Of a stretch of DNA of 64,000 nt, positions 62,440 to 64,000 are shown one piece after another. The number at the start of each line of letters is the position of its first letter. Positions within the stretch are counted from its first letter, which is position 1. Origin of the DNA: Glycocaulis alkaliphilus (GTDB lineage Bacteria > Pseudomonadota > Alphaproteobacteria > Caulobacterales > Maricaulaceae); contig NZ_CP018911.1 of NCBI RefSeq assembly GCF_004000605.1, positions 806,001-870,000 on the forward strand, read 5' to 3'. Under the pieces are notes generated by a model. That model ran no database searches, was not told the origin of the DNA, and saw only the letters and a program-made list of their open reading frames with translations. Made by a program: the position numbers and the translations under genes.

Positions 62440-63593
62440 TCTTCCAGCTCGATGGCAACGACCTTGCCGTTTTCGAGTATCAGCGCCAGCTCGCCGCGCT
62501 TCAGCTTCAGGGCCGCCTCGCCAAACACCTTGTAGCGCCAGCCGGAGAGGGCAGGCACGTCGGCCTTGTCGCTTGCGGCGATCTGCTCAAGGTCCGGCAC
62601 GGTGGCGATCAGGCGCGGCGCAACGCCTTCCTCTTCGGCCACGACGCGCAGGAACACTTTGAGCAGCTCCACGACCGGCCCGATATTGTTAGGCAGATGG
62701 TTCTGGCGGGCGAGCTTTGGCGCATGCTTTTCCGGCGCGGCCATTGCCTCTTGCATCATCGCGATCAGGCGCTCGGCAGGCTTGGAGCGTTCAAAGCCCT
62801 TGGGCACAGCGCGCAGCGCGGCGAGCTGCTCCTGGGACACCGGCGCGGACTGCGCCAGCTCGTAGAGCCCGTCATCCTTCATCACGCGGCTGCGCGGGAT
62901 GTCGCGGGTCTGCGCCTCGATCTCACGCCAGCGGGCGGCGGCCTTCATCGCCGCCAGCCATTTGGCGGTTGTCTTGCGGGGCTTCAGCCGCTTCCACGCA
63001 TTCTCCGGGTCCATCCGGTAGGTCTCCGGATTGGTCAGAAGGCGCAGCTCTTCCTTCAGCCATTCCTCGCGGCCCGACTGCTCCAGCTTCTCCTGCAGGA
63101 TGGGGTAGAGCTTGTGCAGATGGGTCACATCAGCCAGCGCGTACTCGGCCTGCTTGTCCGAAAGCGGGCGGCGCGACCAGTCGGTGAAGCGCGAGCCCTT
63201 GTCGATCTGCTCGCCCAGCAGCTCGCGCACCAGATTGTCGTAGGAGATGGAATCGCCAAGCCCCACGGCGGCGGCGGCGATCTGGCTGTCGAACAGGGGC
63301 TCGGGGATAAGCTCTCCGCCCTTGTGGAAGAATATCTCCAGATCCTGCCGGCAGGCATGAAACACCTTCACGGTGTCCTTTTTGCGCAGCAGCTCCAGAA
63401 ACGGCGCCAGATCAATGCCCTCCGCCAGAGGGTCGATCAGCAATTCCGCCTTCGAGCCAGCCGCCTGTATCAGGCACAGCTGCGGCCAGAACGTGCTTTC
63501 GCGCATGAACTCGGTGTCAACCGCAACAAAGCGGTCCTGGCCTAGCACCTTGCAGGCATTGGCCAGTGCATCGGTTGTTTGAATCAGCTCCAT
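62436..63593 (-). CDS. rnd: Ribonuclease D
   Basis: Rnd is a 3'-5' exoribonuclease that trims tRNA and other stable RNA precursors. The 385-residue protein has the DEDD exonuclease motifs: VAVDTEFMREST, VFHACRQDLEIF and YALADVTHLHKLYPIL, then an HRDC domain (RDIPRSRVMKDDGLYELAQ). The ATG at 63593 starts at the DEDD domain's usual distance (MELIQTTDALAN); an open frame to 63674 adds unrelated residues. Confidence 0.96.
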   Translation of the reverse strand: MELIQTTDALANACKVLGQDRFVAVDTEFMRESTFWPQLCLIQAAGSKAELLIDPLAEGIDLAPFLELLRKKDTVKVFHACRQDLEIFFHKGGELIPEPLFDSQIAAAAVGLGDSISYDNLVRELLGEQIDKGSRFTDWSRRPLSDKQAEYALADVTHLHKLYPILQEKLEQSGREEWLKEELRLLTNPETYRMDPENAWKRLKPRKTTAKWLAAMKAAARWREIEAQTRDIPRSRVMKDDGLYELAQSAPVSQEQLAALRAVPKGFERSKPAERLIAMMQEAMAAPEKHAPKLARQNHLPNNIGPVVELLKVFLRVVAEEEGVAPRLIATVPDLEQIAASDKADVPALSGWRYKVFGEAALKLKRGELALILENGKVVAIELED

Positions 63594-63637
63594 GAGTCCA
63601 TCGCTTAGCGCGCCGAAAGCCATTTGGCGAGCGGGCT

Positions 63638-64000
63638 TTACTCTGTGTACCGGCCCGGCCGCATCATCCGCCACAGGGCGAACAGCCCGGCAAAGCCGGA
63701 CACCACGGCGATATAGCCAAACGCCGCCTGCAGAGGCAGGGCGAGCAGGGCAATGGCGAACAGGGTGAACTGGCCAAGGCTGGCCGTTGCGGCATTCATG
63801 ATCCCGCCCGCCGCGAGTATGCGCCCGCGCACCTCCGGCTTGGCCCGCCTCTGCGCCATCGCCTGCAGCGGCACGACGAACAGGCCTGCACTGACTGCAG
63901 ACAGGGCCAGCGCGGCAAGGATGGGCCAGTTGCCGGGATCAGCGAGGAACACATCAGCACTGGTAAGGCTGTCAGGGTCTGGCTCTGGCCAGCCCAGCGT
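63638..64000 (-). CDS. MFS transporter, LplT-like, C-terminal part (5' partial)
   Basis: The frame is open to the window end, so only the last 120 residues are seen. They contain three or four membrane helices and the segment FVVPLQAMAQRRAKPEVRGRILAAGGIMNA, which resembles the lysophospholipid transporter LplT and the transporter half of Aas-type proteins. The substrate cannot be settled from this part. It lies 44 bp upstream of rnd on the same strand. Confidence 0.78.
   Translation of the reverse strand, partial: TLGWPEPDPDSLTSADVFLADPGNWPILAALALSAVSAGLFVVPLQAMAQRRAKPEVRGRILAAGGIMNAATASLGQFTLFAIALLALPLQAAFGYIAVVSGFAGLFALWRMMRPGRYTE

Noticed and set aside
1-64000. CRISPR arrays, prophage, transposases, tRNA or rRNA genes
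   Set aside because: I saw no regularly spaced repeats, phage structural genes, transposase motifs or cloverleaf-like sequences anywhere in the window.

Overview
The window is a 64 kb stretch of high-GC (roughly 62-65 percent by eye) bacterial chromosome, almost entirely coding, with tight operons and many 4-bp ATGA overlaps. The gene orders rpsF-rpsR-rplI ... dnaB-alr-mlaE-mlaF-radA-cvpA-purF, lptF-lptG ... surA-pdxA-rsmA, purN-purM, hda-ppk-ppx-rnd and fabD-fabG-acpP-fabF-mltG-yicC-gmk are those of Alphaproteobacteria. The flavour (NnrU, DUF6768 next to an ECF sigma factor, the secretion operon, the intergenic repeats) suggests a Maricaulales/Caulobacterales-type marine or stalked bacterium. 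That placement is inference; no rRNA is present to confirm it.

Layout. 1-9490: a type II secretion operon from gspD (cut by the window start) through gspN, then slyX and an AsmA-family gene. 11801-15526: small regulatory and membrane genes: an XRE regulator with a membrane partner, divergent from PadR plus a membrane partner, then NnrU and an ECF sigma factor between two small membrane proteins. 15594-20063: panB, a TPR membrane protein, bamB and der. 20064-20616: a gene-free cluster of palindromic repeats. 20617-28910: a long minus-strand operon from dnaB through alr, mlaE, mlaF, radA, cvpA and purF to a short-chain dehydrogenase. 29085-32525: an accessory insert between dnaB and rplI (second ECF sigma factor, DUF6768 protein, acetyltransferase, chemoreceptor) containing a chimeric recombination scar. 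32794-34019: rplI, rpsR, rpsF. 34333-35368: a small accessory patch with a 31 percent GC orphan gene and a ParD/ParE toxin-antitoxin pair. 35453-41544: fatty-acid synthesis genes, mltG, yicC, gmk. 41541-46934: rsmA, pdxA, surA, lptG, lptF on the minus strand, without lptD. 47101-51737: pepA, holC, an I78 lipoprotein, an ABC-F ATPase and ndk. 51825-54567: an ABC exporter divergent from soxR, bracketed by inverted copies of one intergenic repeat. 54595-64000: arfB, purN, purM, a DUF2066 protein, hda, ppk, ppx, rnd and the end of an MFS transporter.

Most of the window is housekeeping: envelope biogenesis (T2SS, BamB, SurA, LptFG, MlaEF, MltG), lipid, purine and cofactor synthesis, replication and translation. 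The points of most interest are (1) a chimera of the rplI 3' end and a second DUF6768 allele joined at a 10-bp microhomology; (2) a textbook SoxR promoter with a 19-bp spacer facing an ABC exporter gene, the module framed by inverted repeats; (3) arfB lying in frame one stop codon after purN with no ordinary start codon at the expected place; and (4) the AT-rich orphan gene. I found no CRISPR array, prophage, transposase, tRNA or rRNA. No clearly new multi-gene system was demonstrated.
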